Positions 16,370-26,226 of a stretch of 64,000 bases of DNA are shown in pieces (position 1 is the stretch's first letter; each line of letters starts with the position of its first letter). Source of the DNA: JBHHZJ01 sp046758005 (GTDB lineage: Bacteria; Pseudomonadota; Alphaproteobacteria; Kiloniellales; J153). The notes under the pieces were generated by a model. It did not search any database, was not told where the DNA came from, and saw nothing but the letters and a program-made list of their open reading frames with translations. A program made the translations under genes and the position numbers. The DNA lies in contig JBHHZJ010000004.1 in assembly GCA_046758005.1 (NCBI GenBank), positions 1-64,000 of the forward strand, in the 5' to 3' direction.

Positions 16370-17224
16370 ATGCTCTTCGTCCTCTCCAAGGTGTTCTGGA
16401 CGGTGTTCAACCCCGGAACCCTCCTCGTCGTATTCACGGTTTGCGGCGCCCTCGCCCTGCTCGCGCCGTGGCGACGGGTGCGCGGCGCGGGCCGCGCGGT
16501 CCTGGCGCTTGCGCTTCTGGCGATGCTGGCGATCGCGATCCTTCCGCTCGGGACGTGGCTGCTGGCGCCGTTGGAGGACCGTTTCCCGTCTCCGGACCGA
16601 CTTCCGGCCCAGGTGGACGGCATCATCGTGCTCGGCGGCGCGCTCGACCTGCGCCGGTCCGCGGCGCGAAACGCGGCGGAATTGAACGAGCACGCCGACC
16701 GGATGACCGCCTTCGCCGCCCTGGCGCGGCGCTACCCGGACGCCAGGCTCGTCTTCGCTGGCGGGTCCGGCCTGCTCACCGACCAGGAGCACCGCGAGAG
16801 CGACTTCGCGCTGGGCCTGCTCGCCGCGCTCGGGATCGGGCCGCAACGCCTCGCGTTCGAGCGAGAGTCGCGCAACACCCACGAGAACGCGCTCTATTCC
16901 AAGGAAATGGTCCGTCCGCAGGCGGGCGAGGCCTGGCTGCTGGTGACCTCGGCCTTTCACATGCCGCGCGCCGTGGGCGCGTTCCGGCGCGTGGGTTGGG
17001 ACGTGACGCCGTATCCCGTGGATTTCCTCACCGGCGGCCGCGCCGAGGCGGATCTCGGCTTCGAGTTCACGCGCAGCCTGGCCCTGGTCACGCTCGGCCT
17101 CCACGAATGGATCGGGCTTATCGTGTACCGCGTTCTCGGCTGGAGCGACCGCGTGTTCCCGGCGCCGGAACACCGCCTCGACGCCTTCGCCGGCCCGGCG
17201 CGCGGCCGAATTAAGCCCGGTTAA
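16370..17224 (+). CDS. YdcF-like DUF218 envelope protein
   Basis: 284 residues. Two N-terminal helices (about 4-26 and 40-62) anchor a DUF218 domain. Family hallmarks are IIVLGGALD near its start, a GGSG loop (RLVFAGGSG), the conserved SRNTHENA segment and LVTSAFHMPRA. Members such as YdcF and SanA/ElyC are implicated in envelope-polysaccharide or lipid-carrier metabolism, with biochemistry incompletely known. The ribosome-binding site gagg lies just before the ATG. A lytic transglycosylase gene follows on the same strand after 163 bases, in keeping with a cell-wall neighbourhood. Confidence 0.85.
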   Translation: MLFVLSKVFWTVFNPGTLLVVFTVCGALALLAPWRRVRGAGRAVLALALLAMLAIAILPLGTWLLAPLEDRFPSPDRLPAQVDGIIVLGGALDLRRSAARNAAELNEHADRMTAFAALARRYPDARLVFAGGSGLLTDQEHRESDFALGLLAALGIGPQRLAFERESRNTHENALYSKEMVRPQAGEAWLLVTSAFHMPRAVGAFRRVGWDVTPYPVDFLTGGRAEADLGFEFTRSLALVTLGLHEWIGLIVYRVLGWSDRVFPAPEHRLDAFAGPARGRIKPG

Positions 17225-17387
17225 GAAATCCTTAACGACGTTCTGGCACATTTCGTGGGCCGCGCGAGGATCGAGCGTCCATCCCCGGGGGCAGTTCGCG
17301 CGTTGCGTGGGCGGGGGCCTCTGTGGCACAAGGATTCGAGCGCCGGGGGTGAGACACGTGCGATGGCTCGGACGCGGAGGCCGTTCG

Positions 17388-18629
17388 ATGGGACCGAGGG
17401 GAAGTTGGATCTCGCGAACCTTGTGTATTGGCCTTGCGGTGCTCTTCTTCGCCGTGGCGGGGCCGGCGGCGTCTGCAGAGCGGCCCGACTTCGCGGCGTG
17501 GCTCGAGGGCGTGAAACACGATGCCGCCGCGGCCGGCATCTCCCGGGCCACCATCGAATCCGCACTGAGCGGCCTCGAACCCATCGAGCGGGTGCTCGAG
17601 CTCGACCGGCGCCAGCCGGAGTTCACGCAAACCTTTTGGACGTACTTGGACAAGCGGGTCACCGCGAAACGGGTCGAACGGGCACGCCGGCTTCTGGCCC
17701 GACACCGGGCGCTGCTCGCGAAGGTCGCCACGCGCTACGGCGTTCAGCCGCGCTTCCTGGTGGCCTTCTGGGGCCTGGAGAGCAACTTCGGCGAGTACAC
17801 GGGCGGCTTTCCCGTGATCGCCGCGCTGGCGACGCTGGCCTACGACGCGCGGCGCGGCGAATTCTTTCGCGCCCAGCTGCTCGACGCCCTCAGGATCGTC
17901 GACCAGGGCCACGTGACGCCGGCGGGCATGCAAGGCTCCTGGGCGGGCGCGGTGGGGCAGGTCCAGTTCATTCCCTCGACCTTCGTGCGCTACGCCGTCG
18001 ACTTCGACGGCGACGGCCGGCGCGACCTGTGGAACAGCCTGCCGGACGTGTTCGCCTCGGCGGCGAACTATTTGAGCGCGATCGGCTGGCGCGGCGGCGA
18101 GACCTGGGGCAGGGAGGTGCGGCTGCCGCCCGGGTTCGACTGGGAGCAGGCGAACCTGGAGGTGCGCAAGCCGCTCGCGGAGTGGCAGCGGCTCGGCGTG
18201 CGGCGCATGGACGGCAGAGATCTGCCGCGGGCCGACATGACGGGCGCGGTCGTCCTGCCGGCGGGGCACAAGGGCCCGGCCTTCCTTGTCTATCGCAACT
18301 TCGACGCCATCCTCGCCTGGAACCGGTCGATCCTCTACGCCCTGGCGGTGGGCCACCTTGCCGACCGGATCGCGGGCGCGGCGCCGCTGATGTCCCGCCG
18401 GCCGCCCATGGAACAGCCGCTCAGCCGTTCCCAGATCGAGGAACTGCAGAGCCTGCTCGGGTCGCTCGGTTTCGACCCGGGCACGCCGGACGGCGTGGTC
18501 GGCTCCCGGACCCGCGCCGCCCTCAAGGCCTACCAGCGCCAAGCCCAACTCGCGCCCGACGGCTATCCGACCGCGGAACTGTTGCAGGGATTGCGCCAAC
18601 GCGCGGAACGTCAGGCGCAGTCGAACTGA
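17388..18629 (+). CDS. Lytic murein transglycosylase (MltB/SltB type) with peptidoglycan-binding domain
   Basis: 413 residues. A signal peptide (about 1-30, ending ASA) precedes an SLT_2 transglycosylase domain (about 35-325) with the catalytic Glu in FWGLESNFGEYTG and the family segment GSWAGAVGQVQFIPSTF. The C-terminal 60 residues are a PG_binding_1 domain (LQSLLGSLGFDPGTPDG). The enzyme cleaves the MurNAc-GlcNAc bond of peptidoglycan, leaving 1,6-anhydro ends. The chosen ATG has ggagg 7 bases upstream, whereas the longer frame would add 27 arginine-rich residues before the signal peptide. rlpA and a D,D-carboxypeptidase follow on the same strand. Confidence 0.93.
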   Translation: MGPRGSWISRTLCIGLAVLFFAVAGPAASAERPDFAAWLEGVKHDAAAAGISRATIESALSGLEPIERVLELDRRQPEFTQTFWTYLDKRVTAKRVERARRLLARHRALLAKVATRYGVQPRFLVAFWGLESNFGEYTGGFPVIAALATLAYDARRGEFFRAQLLDALRIVDQGHVTPAGMQGSWAGAVGQVQFIPSTFVRYAVDFDGDGRRDLWNSLPDVFASAANYLSAIGWRGGETWGREVRLPPGFDWEQANLEVRKPLAEWQRLGVRRMDGRDLPRADMTGAVVLPAGHKGPAFLVYRNFDAILAWNRSILYALAVGHLADRIAGAAPLMSRRPPMEQPLSRSQIEELQSLLGSLGFDPGTPDGVVGSRTRAALKAYQRQAQLAPDGYPTAELLQGLRQRAERQAQSN

Positions 18630-18702
18630 CCTCGGCGTTGCCGCTGGAGAGCCTGTCCGGTAGATTGGAAGATATACGGGCCTGTTACCGCGAACCCACA
18701 AG

Positions 18703-19683
18703 ATGATGATCCGACTCCGTACCAGACACCTCGTGCCGATCCTGCTCGCCGGTCTCGGTGTGCACGGCTGCGCGGAGACCCAGTTGGCCGTATACACGGC
18801 CAAGCAGATCGCGCGGCCGGCCCCGCCGGCGGGCGACGGGGCCGGGGCTTACAAGGTCGGCAAGCCGTACCAGGTCCACGGCGTCTGGTACTATCCCAAG
18901 GCGGATTACGCCTACGAGGAGACCGGGATCGCCTCGTGGTACGGACCCGGCTTCGACGGCCGGCGCACCGCCAATGGCGAGACCTACGACGAGAACCGGC
19001 TGACCGCGGCCCATCGCACGCTGCCCATGCCGTCGATCGTTCGGGTCACCAACCTGGAGAACGGCCGCTCGATCGAGGTCCGCGTCAACGACCGCGGGCC
19101 CTTCAAGAACGGCCGGATCATCGACGTGTCGCGGCGCGCGGCCGATCTGCTCGGGTTCAGGCACAGCGGCACGGCCAAGGTCCGGGTCAAAATCGTCGAG
19201 GACGAAAGCCGGCGGCTCGCCACCATCGCGCTCGCGGGGGAGGCCGCCGCGCTGGCGCCCGATCCCGTGCCCACCGTGCCCGTGACGGCCGAGCCGCTGC
19301 ACTCCGTCAACGGCGTCGCCCGGCCGACCCAGGCCTCCACCCCGGCCGCCAGCCAGACCGCGGCAGCGGTGCCGCGCCGGCCGGTCGCCACGGTGCGGCC
19401 ACCGGCGATCCCGCCCGCGCCGGACGGGACCGTCACCACCGTGCCCGTGGGTCCCAGCGCGATCTATGTTCAGGCCGGGGCCTTCACCCGGTTCGATTAC
19501 GCCAACCGCCTGCGCGCGCGACTTTCCGGCCTCGGCGCCGTGGGAATCGCCGAGGCCGTGGTGGCCGACAGGCGCTTTTACCGGGTCCGGATCGGCCCGG
19601 TGGGCTCCGTCGAGGCCGCCGACCGCCTGCTCGACCTCCTCATCGCGAACGGCCACGCCGGCGCGCGCGTGGTCGTGGACTGA
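18703..19683 (+). CDS. rlpA: RlpA septal-ring lytic transglycosylase / lipoprotein
   Basis: 326 residues. A short signal ends at Cys23 in GVHGCAE, a plausible lipobox. The double-psi beta-barrel domain spans about 70-165 (IASWYGPGFDGRRTANGE, with the catalytic-site region RVNDRGPF). A Pro/Ala/Val-rich linker follows, then a C-terminal SPOR domain from about 252 (YVQAGAF...YRVRIGPV), which binds denuded glycans at the division septum. RlpA removes stripped glycan strands during septation. It is followed by a D-Ala-D-Ala carboxypeptidase gene, a conserved neighbour pair in alphaproteobacteria. Confidence 0.93.
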   Translation: MMIRLRTRHLVPILLAGLGVHGCAETQLAVYTAKQIARPAPPAGDGAGAYKVGKPYQVHGVWYYPKADYAYEETGIASWYGPGFDGRRTANGETYDENRLTAAHRTLPMPSIVRVTNLENGRSIEVRVNDRGPFKNGRIIDVSRRAADLLGFRHSGTAKVRVKIVEDESRRLATIALAGEAAALAPDPVPTVPVTAEPLHSVNGVARPTQASTPAASQTAAAVPRRPVATVRPPAIPPAPDGTVTTVPVGPSAIYVQAGAFTRFDYANRLRARLSGLGAVGIAEAVVADRRFYRVRIGPVGSVEAADRLLDLLIANGHAGARVVVD

Positions 19684-19835
19684 ACCGCCCTTTCGATCGT
19701 GCCTGACCGTTTCGCGCACCGCCGATCCCACTTGTGCCGATCAAGTTTCCGGCTACGTTTCCGGACGGCCGTGGACATGCCGCCGGCGTCCCTGGCGTAG
19801 CCACTCCACTCACCCGATATGGATTGAAGCGACCG

Positions 19836-20984
19836 ATGAACGACCGGAGATTGCGCCTTACCTGCCTGGCCCTGCTGCTCGGTTTGCTCGTCGGCCTCGG
19901 TGCCGCGCCGCGGGCCGACGCCATCGAGACCAGGGCGCGCGAGGCCATCGTGCTCGACGCGGACACCGGGACCGTGCTGCTCGAGAAGGAGGCGGACAAG
20001 CCCATGCCGCCCGCATCCATGAGCAAGATCATGACCATGTACCTGGTCTTCGAGCGCCTCAAGGACGGACGGCTGTCGCTCGACGACGAGCTGCCGGTCA
20101 GCGAGAAGGCCTGGCGCAAGGGCGGCTCAAAAATGTTCGTCGAGGTCGGCAGCCGCGTGCGCGTCGAGGATCTTGTGCGCGGGGTCATCGTGCAGTCGGG
20201 CAACGACGCCTGCATCGTGCTGGCCGAAGGTCTGAGCGGCACCGAGGAAGCCTTCGCCGAGGAGATGACCCGCAAGGCGCGTGCGATCGGGCTCGACAAC
20301 AGCCGTTTCGCCAACGCCACCGGCTGGCCGGACCCGAACCACTGGATGACCGCGCGCGACCTCGCGCTGCTGGCGCAGCGCACGATCGAGGATTTTCCGG
20401 AGTACTACCACTACTACTCGGAGACCGAGTTCACCTGGAACGGCATTCGCCAGACCAACCGGAATCCGTTGCTGTACAGGTCCCTCCGCGCGGACGGCCT
20501 CAAGACCGGCCACACCGAGGAGGCGGGCTACGGCCTGACCGCCTCGGCGGTGCAGGACGGGCGCCGGCTCATCCTCGTCGTCACCGGGCTAGGCAGCCAG
20601 AAGCAGCGCGCGGAGGAGTCGGCGCGGCTGCTCGGCTGGGCGTTCCGCGAGTTCGACAACTACGCCCTGTTCAAACCGGGCGAGGTCGTCGATGAGGCGA
20701 AGGTCTGGCTGGGCGAGACGAAGACCGTGCCGCTGGTGGTGCCCGAAGGGCTGACGGTCACCCTGTCGCGCAAGGCGCGCAACGGCATGCAGGTCAAGGT
20801 CGCCTACGAGGGGCCGATCCCGGCCCCGATCGAGCAGGGCCAGCGGGTCGCCACCCTCGTCGTGACCGCACCGGACACCGATCCGGTCAAGGTGCCGCTG
20901 CAGGCGGGCGAGGCGGTGGGACGCCTCGGCGTCTTCGGGCGCCTCACCGCCGGGCTGAAGTTCCTCGTCTTCGGCGCGCCATGA
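19836..20984 (+). CDS. D-alanyl-D-alanine carboxypeptidase (PBP5/6-type)
   Basis: 382 residues. Signal peptide about 1-30. Penicillin-binding motifs are all present: SMSKIM (SxxK, catalytic Ser), SGNDA (SxN) and KTGHTEEAG (KTG). The C-terminal PBP5_C beta domain (from about 290) ends in a short amphipathic helix that would tether it to the inner membrane. It removes the terminal D-Ala from pentapeptide stems in the periplasm. The longest frame starts 102 bases upstream, but the ATG used sits at the natural signal-peptide start. tmk follows after 52 bases. Confidence 0.93.
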   Translation: MNDRRLRLTCLALLLGLLVGLGAAPRADAIETRAREAIVLDADTGTVLLEKEADKPMPPASMSKIMTMYLVFERLKDGRLSLDDELPVSEKAWRKGGSKMFVEVGSRVRVEDLVRGVIVQSGNDACIVLAEGLSGTEEAFAEEMTRKARAIGLDNSRFANATGWPDPNHWMTARDLALLAQRTIEDFPEYYHYYSETEFTWNGIRQTNRNPLLYRSLRADGLKTGHTEEAGYGLTASAVQDGRRLILVVTGLGSQKQRAEESARLLGWAFREFDNYALFKPGEVVDEAKVWLGETKTVPLVVPEGLTVTLSRKARNGMQVKVAYEGPIPAPIEQGQRVATLVVTAPDTDPVKVPLQAGEAVGRLGVFGRLTAGLKFLVFGAP

Positions 20985-21036
20985 CCCGGGCGCCGGCCCG
21001 ATTGACCGGGGCCGGGCCGGCCGGCACAGTGTCGCC

Positions 21037-21675
21037 ATGGCGGGCGGCAGGTTCATCACCTTCGAGGGCGGGGAGGGGGCCGGCAAGTCGACGCAGGTCG
21101 CGCTCCTGGCCGAGGCCCTGCGCCGCACCGGCCTGAGCGTGCACACGACCCGTGAGCCGGGCGGCAGCCCGGGCGGCGAGGAGATCCGCAAGCTGCTCGT
21201 GACCGGCGCGGTGGAGCGCTGGGACCCGCTGTGCGAGGCGCTGCTGCATTTTGCCGCGCGGCGCGATCACCTCCAAAAGATTGTCCTGCCCCGCTTGGAG
21301 GCGGGAGACTGGGTGCTGTCGGACCGCTTCGCCGATTCGACCATGGCCTATCAGGGGTACGGCCAAGGGCTTGGCCGGCAGCCCGTCGAGGCGCTCTACC
21401 GCCTCGTCGTGGGCGACTTCGCCCCGGACCTGACCCTCATCCTGGACGTGCCGGTTGCGGTGGGCCTCAAACGGGCCACCGGGCGGCGCGACAACGAGGA
21501 CCGGTACGAGCGGTTCGGCAGCGCCGTCCACGAGCGCCTGCGCGAGGCGTTCCGCGAAATCGCGCGGCGAGAGCCGGGCCGGTGCGCACTGATCGACGCC
21601 TCGGGCGACGTGGCATCGGTGCACGGCGCGGTCCGCGCCAGGGTCGCAGAACGCCTGGGCGTGAGCTTCGCGTGA
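21037..21675 (+). CDS. tmk: Thymidylate kinase
   Basis: 212 residues, the usual length. The P-loop EGGEGAGKSTQ is at residues 8-18, the DR(Y/F) motif in SDRFADSTMAYQGYG binds dTMP, and the lid region includes TGRRDNEDRYE. It phosphorylates dTMP to dTDP for DNA synthesis. The TGA overlaps the GTG start of the following holB (GTGA), so the two are translationally coupled, and both belong to the envelope/DNA block ending in tatD and a metallohydrolase. Confidence 0.96.
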   Translation: MAGGRFITFEGGEGAGKSTQVALLAEALRRTGLSVHTTREPGGSPGGEEIRKLLVTGAVERWDPLCEALLHFAARRDHLQKIVLPRLEAGDWVLSDRFADSTMAYQGYGQGLGRQPVEALYRLVVGDFAPDLTLILDVPVAVGLKRATGRRDNEDRYERFGSAVHERLREAFREIARREPGRCALIDASGDVASVHGAVRARVAERLGVSFA

Positions 21676-22772
21676 CCGCCGAGACCCCGCCACGGCAGGA
21701 GTTCCCGCCGCCGCGCGCCAATCCCGACCTGCTCGGGCACGAAGCGGTGGAGCGGACCCTATTGCGCGCCTTGCGGTCGGGCCGCCTGCCGCACGCCTGG
21801 CTGATCACCGGGCCGCGCGGCATCGGCAAGGCGACGCTGGCCTACCGCTTCGCCCGCTTCGTGCTCTCGGGCGGGGCGGAAGGGCAAGGCGGAGCCCTGT
21901 TCGGCGCCGCGCCGGAGGGCCTGCGCGTCGACCCCGGCCACGAGGTGTTCCGGCGGGTCGCTTCGGGCGGCCACGCGGACCTGCGCACGCTGGAGCGCGG
22001 GGTCGACGAGCGGTCCGGCAAGGTGCGCACCGAGATCGTGGTCGGGGACGTGCGCGCGGTCGGCGCGTTCCTGCGCATGACATCGGGCGAGGGCGGCTGG
22101 CGCGTCGTCGTCGCCGATCCCATCGACGATTTGAACCGCAGCGCGGCGAACGCGCTGCTCAAGGTGCTGGAGGAGCCGCCCGCCCGCGGCCTGCTGCTGC
22201 TGGTCAGCCACGCGCCGGGCGGCCTGCTGCCAACCATTCGCTCGCGCTGCTCCCGTTTGCCCTTGAGCCCGTTGCCGGAAGCCGCCGTCGCCGGGCTGCT
22301 CGAGAGCTATGCGCCGGCGCTCGAGGCCGGGGACCGGCAGGCGCTCGCCCGCCTGGCCGAAGGCAGCATCGGCCGCGCGCTCGACCTGGCGGCCGGCGGT
22401 GGGCTGGAGCTTTACGGCGAGCTGGTCGAGGTTCTCTCCGGTCTGCCGCGGCTGGACGCGGTGCGCGTGCATGCGCTCGGCGACCGGCTGGCGCAGGGGG
22501 CGGACGGGTCGGCCTTCCGCACCGGCACGGAACTGCTCGTGTGGTGGCTGGCGCGCATGATCCGCGGCGGCGCCGAGGGCCGCCTGCCGCCCGAGGTGGT
22601 GCCGGGGGAGGGGCCCGTGATGCGGCGCCTGTTGGAGCGGCGCGCGCTTGCACAATGGCTCGGCCTATGGGAGAAGATCACGCGCCTGTTCGCCCGGGCC
22701 GAGGCGGTGAACCTGGACCGCAAGCAGGTCGTCATCACCGCTTTCCTCGAGTTCGAGGCGGTCGCGTCCTAG
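21672..22772 (+). CDS. holB: DNA polymerase III delta-prime subunit
   Basis: 366 residues from a GTG that overlaps the tmk stop. AAA+ clamp-loader fold: a Walker A-like HAWLITGPRGIGKATLAYRFA, a VVIADPIDDLNRSAANALLKVLEEPP-type segment (Walker B/sensor region) and the SRC motif (TIRSRCSRLPL, Arg finger). Delta-prime is the rigid stator of the clamp loader that opens the beta sliding clamp. Typical tmk-holB-metG-tatD order confirms the call. Ends 53 bases before metG. Confidence 0.93.
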   Translation: MTAETPPRQEFPPPRANPDLLGHEAVERTLLRALRSGRLPHAWLITGPRGIGKATLAYRFARFVLSGGAEGQGGALFGAAPEGLRVDPGHEVFRRVASGGHADLRTLERGVDERSGKVRTEIVVGDVRAVGAFLRMTSGEGGWRVVVADPIDDLNRSAANALLKVLEEPPARGLLLLVSHAPGGLLPTIRSRCSRLPLSPLPEAAVAGLLESYAPALEAGDRQALARLAEGSIGRALDLAAGGGLELYGELVEVLSGLPRLDAVRVHALGDRLAQGADGSAFRTGTELLVWWLARMIRGGAEGRLPPEVVPGEGPVMRRLLERRALAQWLGLWEKITRLFARAEAVNLDRKQVVITAFLEFEAVAS

Positions 22773-22825
22773 CGGCCGGCGGCGCGACGGAGCGGCAGCA
22801 CCTGGCACGGCACGAGGGAACCCCG

Positions 22826-24382
22826 ATGGCCGGGATCAAGGCCGCGTACTACATCACGACGCCGATCTATTACGTCAACGATCTGCCGCACATCGGGCAC
22901 GCGTACACGACGCTCGCCTGCGATGCGCTGGCCCGTTTCATGCGCCTGGACGGATACGACGTGAAGTTCCTGACCGGCACGGACGAGCACGGCCAGAAGG
23001 TGGAGCAATCCGCCCAGGCCGCCGGCATGGACCCGCAGGCCTTCACCGACAAGGTCTCGCAGAACTTCCGCGAGCTCTCCTCGACCCTCGCGTTCTCCAA
23101 CGACGACTTCATCCGCACGACCGAGGCGCGCCACGTACGGGCGTGCCAGGCGCTCTGGAACCGCCTGATGGAGGCGGGCGAGATCTACCTCGGCAGCTAC
23201 GCCGGCTGGTACGCGGTGCGCGACGAGGCGTTTTACACCGAGGCCGAGCTGAGCGAGTTGCCCGACGGCCGCAAGACGGCCCCCTCCGGCGCCGAGGTCG
23301 AATGGGTCGAGGAACCCTCGTACTTCTTCCGCCTGTCCGCCTGGCAGGACCGCCTGCTCGCCTTCTACGAGGCCAACCCGGACTTCATCGGCCCGGAAAG
23401 CCGGCGCAACGAGGTGATCAGCTTCGTCAAGGGCGGCCTAAAGGACCTCTCGGTGAGCCGTACCACTTTCAAGTGGGGCGTGCCGGTGCCGAACGACCCG
23501 AAGCACATCATGTATGTCTGGCTCGACGCGCTGACCAATTATATCACGGCGGTCGAGTACCCGGACACGGACAGCACGCCGTTCCGCACGTACTGGCCGG
23601 CCGACGTGCACATGGTGGGCAAAGATATCCTGCGCTTCCATGCGGTCTACTGGCCTGCGTTCCTGATGGGGGCGGGGATCGCCCCGCCGAAGCGGGTTTT
23701 CGCCCACGGCTGGTGGACCAACGAGGGGCAGAAGATTTCCAAGTCGCTCGGCAACGTCATCGACCCGCACCACCTGGTGGCGAGGTACGGGTTGGACCAG
23801 GTGCGCTACTTCCTTCTGCGCGAGGTTCCGTTCGGCAACGACGGCGATTTCTCGCACCGGGCCATGGTCGGGCGCATGAACAACGACCTGGCCAACGACT
23901 TCGGCAACCTCGCGCAGCGCGTCCTGTCCATGATCGCCAAGAACTGCGGCGGCACGCTGCCGGCGCCGGGTCCATTCCGGGCCGCGGACGAGGCGCTGCT
24001 CGGGGCGGCGCGCGGGCTCGTCGAGCGTCTGCGCGCGGAGTATCGCGTGCAAGCCTTCCACCGGGCGCTCGAGGGGACCTGGGAGGTCGTCGGGGCCGCG
24101 AACCGGTACGTGGACGAGCAGGCGCCCTGGGCCCTGCGCAAGAGCGATCCGGCGCGCATGGGCACCGTGCTCTATGTGGTGGCCGAGACGCTGCGCCATC
24201 TGGCCATCCTGACCCGGCCGGTCATGCCCGAGGCCACGGCGCGCATGCTGGATCAGCTCGGCGTGCCGGAGGCGCGGCGCGACTTCGCCGCCCTGGCCGA
24301 GCCGCTGGCGCCGGGCACGCGGCTGCCCAGGCCGGAAGGCGTGTTCCCGCGCTATGTCGAGGCCGAGGAAGCGGCATCTTAG
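22826..24382 (+). CDS. metG: Methionyl-tRNA synthetase (short form without C-terminal tRNA-binding domain)
   Basis: 518 residues. Class I signature PHIGHAYT near the N-terminus and KISKSLGNVID (the KMSKS loop) at about residue 300. The catalytic Rossmann core is followed by an alpha-helical anticodon-binding domain with the EVNRYVDEQAPW-like stretch ANRYVDEQAPWAL. There is no EMAP-like C-terminal domain, as usual for alphaproteobacterial MetG. The zinc-binding Cys knuckle is not obvious, which fits the zinc-free class. The start ATG follows cgaggga. Confidence 0.96.
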   Translation: MAGIKAAYYITTPIYYVNDLPHIGHAYTTLACDALARFMRLDGYDVKFLTGTDEHGQKVEQSAQAAGMDPQAFTDKVSQNFRELSSTLAFSNDDFIRTTEARHVRACQALWNRLMEAGEIYLGSYAGWYAVRDEAFYTEAELSELPDGRKTAPSGAEVEWVEEPSYFFRLSAWQDRLLAFYEANPDFIGPESRRNEVISFVKGGLKDLSVSRTTFKWGVPVPNDPKHIMYVWLDALTNYITAVEYPDTDSTPFRTYWPADVHMVGKDILRFHAVYWPAFLMGAGIAPPKRVFAHGWWTNEGQKISKSLGNVIDPHHLVARYGLDQVRYFLLREVPFGNDGDFSHRAMVGRMNNDLANDFGNLAQRVLSMIAKNCGGTLPAPGPFRAADEALLGAARGLVERLRAEYRVQAFHRALEGTWEVVGAANRYVDEQAPWALRKSDPARMGTVLYVVAETLRHLAILTRPVMPEATARMLDQLGVPEARRDFAALAEPLAPGTRLPRPEGVFPRYVEAEEAAS

Positions 24383-24401
24383 GCGATTCCATCGCGTTCG
24401 G

Positions 24402-25208
24402 ATGTCCATGCTGGTCGATTCGCACTGCCACCTCGACTACCTGGCGCGCGACGGCGACCTCGACGAGGTCGTCGCCCGCGCCCGTCAGGCCGGGGTCGGC
24501 GCCATGGTCACGATCTGCACCCGGCTGTCGGAGTTCGAGAGCGTGCGCGCCATCGCCGCGCGTTACGACGGCGTGTGGTGCTCGCTCGGCGTCCATCCGC
24601 ACGAGGCGGAGGCGGAGGGCCTGGAGGCCGCCGACCGCCTGGTCGCACTGGCGGGCCATGACGAGGTGGTCGGAATCGGCGAGACGGGGCTGGATTACTA
24701 CTACGAGAATTCCCCGCGCGAGGCGCAGAAGCGGAGCTTCCGCGCCCACATCGAGGCGGCGCGGCAAACGGGGCTGCCGCTCGTGGTCCACGCGCGCGAG
24801 GCCGACGACGACGTCGTGGCCATGCTGCGCGCGGCCTACGCCGAGGGCCCCTTCACCGGCGTGATCCATTGCTTCACCGCGGGGCCCGAACTGGCGGGCG
24901 CGGCGCTCGAGATGGGGCTGTACATCTCCGTGGCCGGCATCGTGACCTTTAAGAAGGCGGACGCCCTGCGCGCCGTGGTGCGCGAGGTGCCGCTCGACCG
25001 CCTGCTGGTCGAGACCGATTCGCCTTACCTGGCCCCGGTGCCCATGCGGGGCCGGCGCAACGAGCCCGCCTTCGTCGAGCACGTTGCGGCCGCCGTGGCC
25101 GAGCTCAAGGGGATCGGCGCCGAAGACCTCGCCCGCGCGACCACCGACAACGCCTTTCGCCTGTTCTCGAAAGCCAAGCGGCCGGAGGCCGCGGCCGCGC
25201 CCGCATGA
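24402..25208 (+). CDS. tatD: TatD-family metal-dependent hydrolase / DNase
   Basis: 268 residues of TIM-barrel amidohydrolase type. Metal ligands are visible in DSHCHLD at the N-terminus, GIGETGLDYYY, VVHAREADDD, HCFTA and the terminal ETDSPYLAPVP. TatD proteins are 3'-5' exonucleases or deoxyribonucleases. The start could be either of two ATGs six bases apart (24402, 24408). It lies 19 bases after metG and 16 before the next gene, forming an operon. Confidence 0.93.
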   Translation: MSMLVDSHCHLDYLARDGDLDEVVARARQAGVGAMVTICTRLSEFESVRAIAARYDGVWCSLGVHPHEAEAEGLEAADRLVALAGHDEVVGIGETGLDYYYENSPREAQKRSFRAHIEAARQTGLPLVVHAREADDDVVAMLRAAYAEGPFTGVIHCFTAGPELAGAALEMGLYISVAGIVTFKKADALRAVVREVPLDRLLVETDSPYLAPVPMRGRRNEPAFVEHVAAAVAELKGIGAEDLARATTDNAFRLFSKAKRPEAAAAPA

Positions 25209-25224
25209 GCGCGCGAGGCGCGGC

Positions 25225-26007
25225 GTGAAGGTCACGGTGCTGGGTTGCGGCGGCTCCGGCGGCGTCCCGTACGTCGACGGCACGCCCGGCGGCAACTGGG
25301 GCAGATGCGACCCGGGCAACCCGAGGAATCGGCGCCGGCGGGTGTCCATCCTGGTGGAGCAGGGCGGCACGGTCCTGCTCGTCGATACCTCGCCGGATCT
25401 GCGCGCCCAACTCCTGGATGCCGGGGTAAGCCGCCTCGACGCGGTCCTCTTCACGCACGCGCACGCCGACCACGCGCACGGCCTGGACGAGCTGCGCGGC
25501 CTGGTCTACGCCCGGCGCGCGCCGCTCGAGGCCTACATGGACGAGGCAACCCACGCGGAACTGACGGCACGCTTCGCCTACGCCTTCGCCTCGAGCCGCG
25601 ATCCGCGGAACCCGTACCGGCCGCTGTTCACGGATCACGTGATAAACGGCCCGTTTCGTGTTGGCGCGCTTGACATTATTCCTTTCACGCAAGGTCACGG
25701 ATTGGAGACGACGCTGGGCCTGCGCTTCGGCCCGGTCGCGTACTCGACCGACGTGTCCGCGCTCGACGAGGCCGCCTTCGCGGCGCTCGAGGGCCTCGAG
25801 GTCTGGATCGTGGACTGCCTGCGCGATGCGCCGCACCCGACGCACTCCCATCTGGCGCAGACCTTGGCGTGGATCGCGCGCGTGCGCCCCGAGCGCGCCG
25901 TGCTGACGCACATGAACCATCAGATCGACTACGAGGATCTGCGCTCGCGCTGTCCGCCGGGCGTCGAGCCGGCCTACGACGGCATGGTCATCGAGGTCGC
26001 GGGCTGA
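25225..26007 (+). CDS. PhnP-like metallo-beta-lactamase-fold phosphodiesterase
   Basis: 260 residues from a GTG start, since no in-frame ATG fits. N-terminal GCGGSGGVP, then TSPDLRAQLL and the metal motif FTHAHADHAHGLDELR (HxHxDH). Further ligands are the late TDVSAL Asp and LTHMNHQIDY His. This matches the PhnP/RNase Z-like subgroup that hydrolyses cyclic phosphodiesters. In this gene position (after tatD) it is a conserved alphaproteobacterial neighbour, whose true substrate is uncertain. Confidence 0.88.
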   Translation: MKVTVLGCGGSGGVPYVDGTPGGNWGRCDPGNPRNRRRRVSILVEQGGTVLLVDTSPDLRAQLLDAGVSRLDAVLFTHAHADHAHGLDELRGLVYARRAPLEAYMDEATHAELTARFAYAFASSRDPRNPYRPLFTDHVINGPFRVGALDIIPFTQGHGLETTLGLRFGPVAYSTDVSALDEAAFAALEGLEVWIVDCLRDAPHPTHSHLAQTLAWIARVRPERAVLTHMNHQIDYEDLRSRCPPGVEPAYDGMVIEVAG

Positions 26008-26226
26008 TTTCGCAAGCGCTGCAAGAAGTGGCCGACGTTCTTGTCCGGACAATCCCGGTCAGGCGGACGGCGCCATGGGTCCCAACGTTCCTGCCGTTCG
26101 AAGCCTGGTTCCCATGGCCGGAATTTTCCATAATATACATTATGCGCGTTCTCGATCCACGAGAGTGGGCGATCCGGGTCCTGCCGTTGCGTTCCCTTTC
26201 CGGCAGAAGGATTTTTCGCGGGCGGT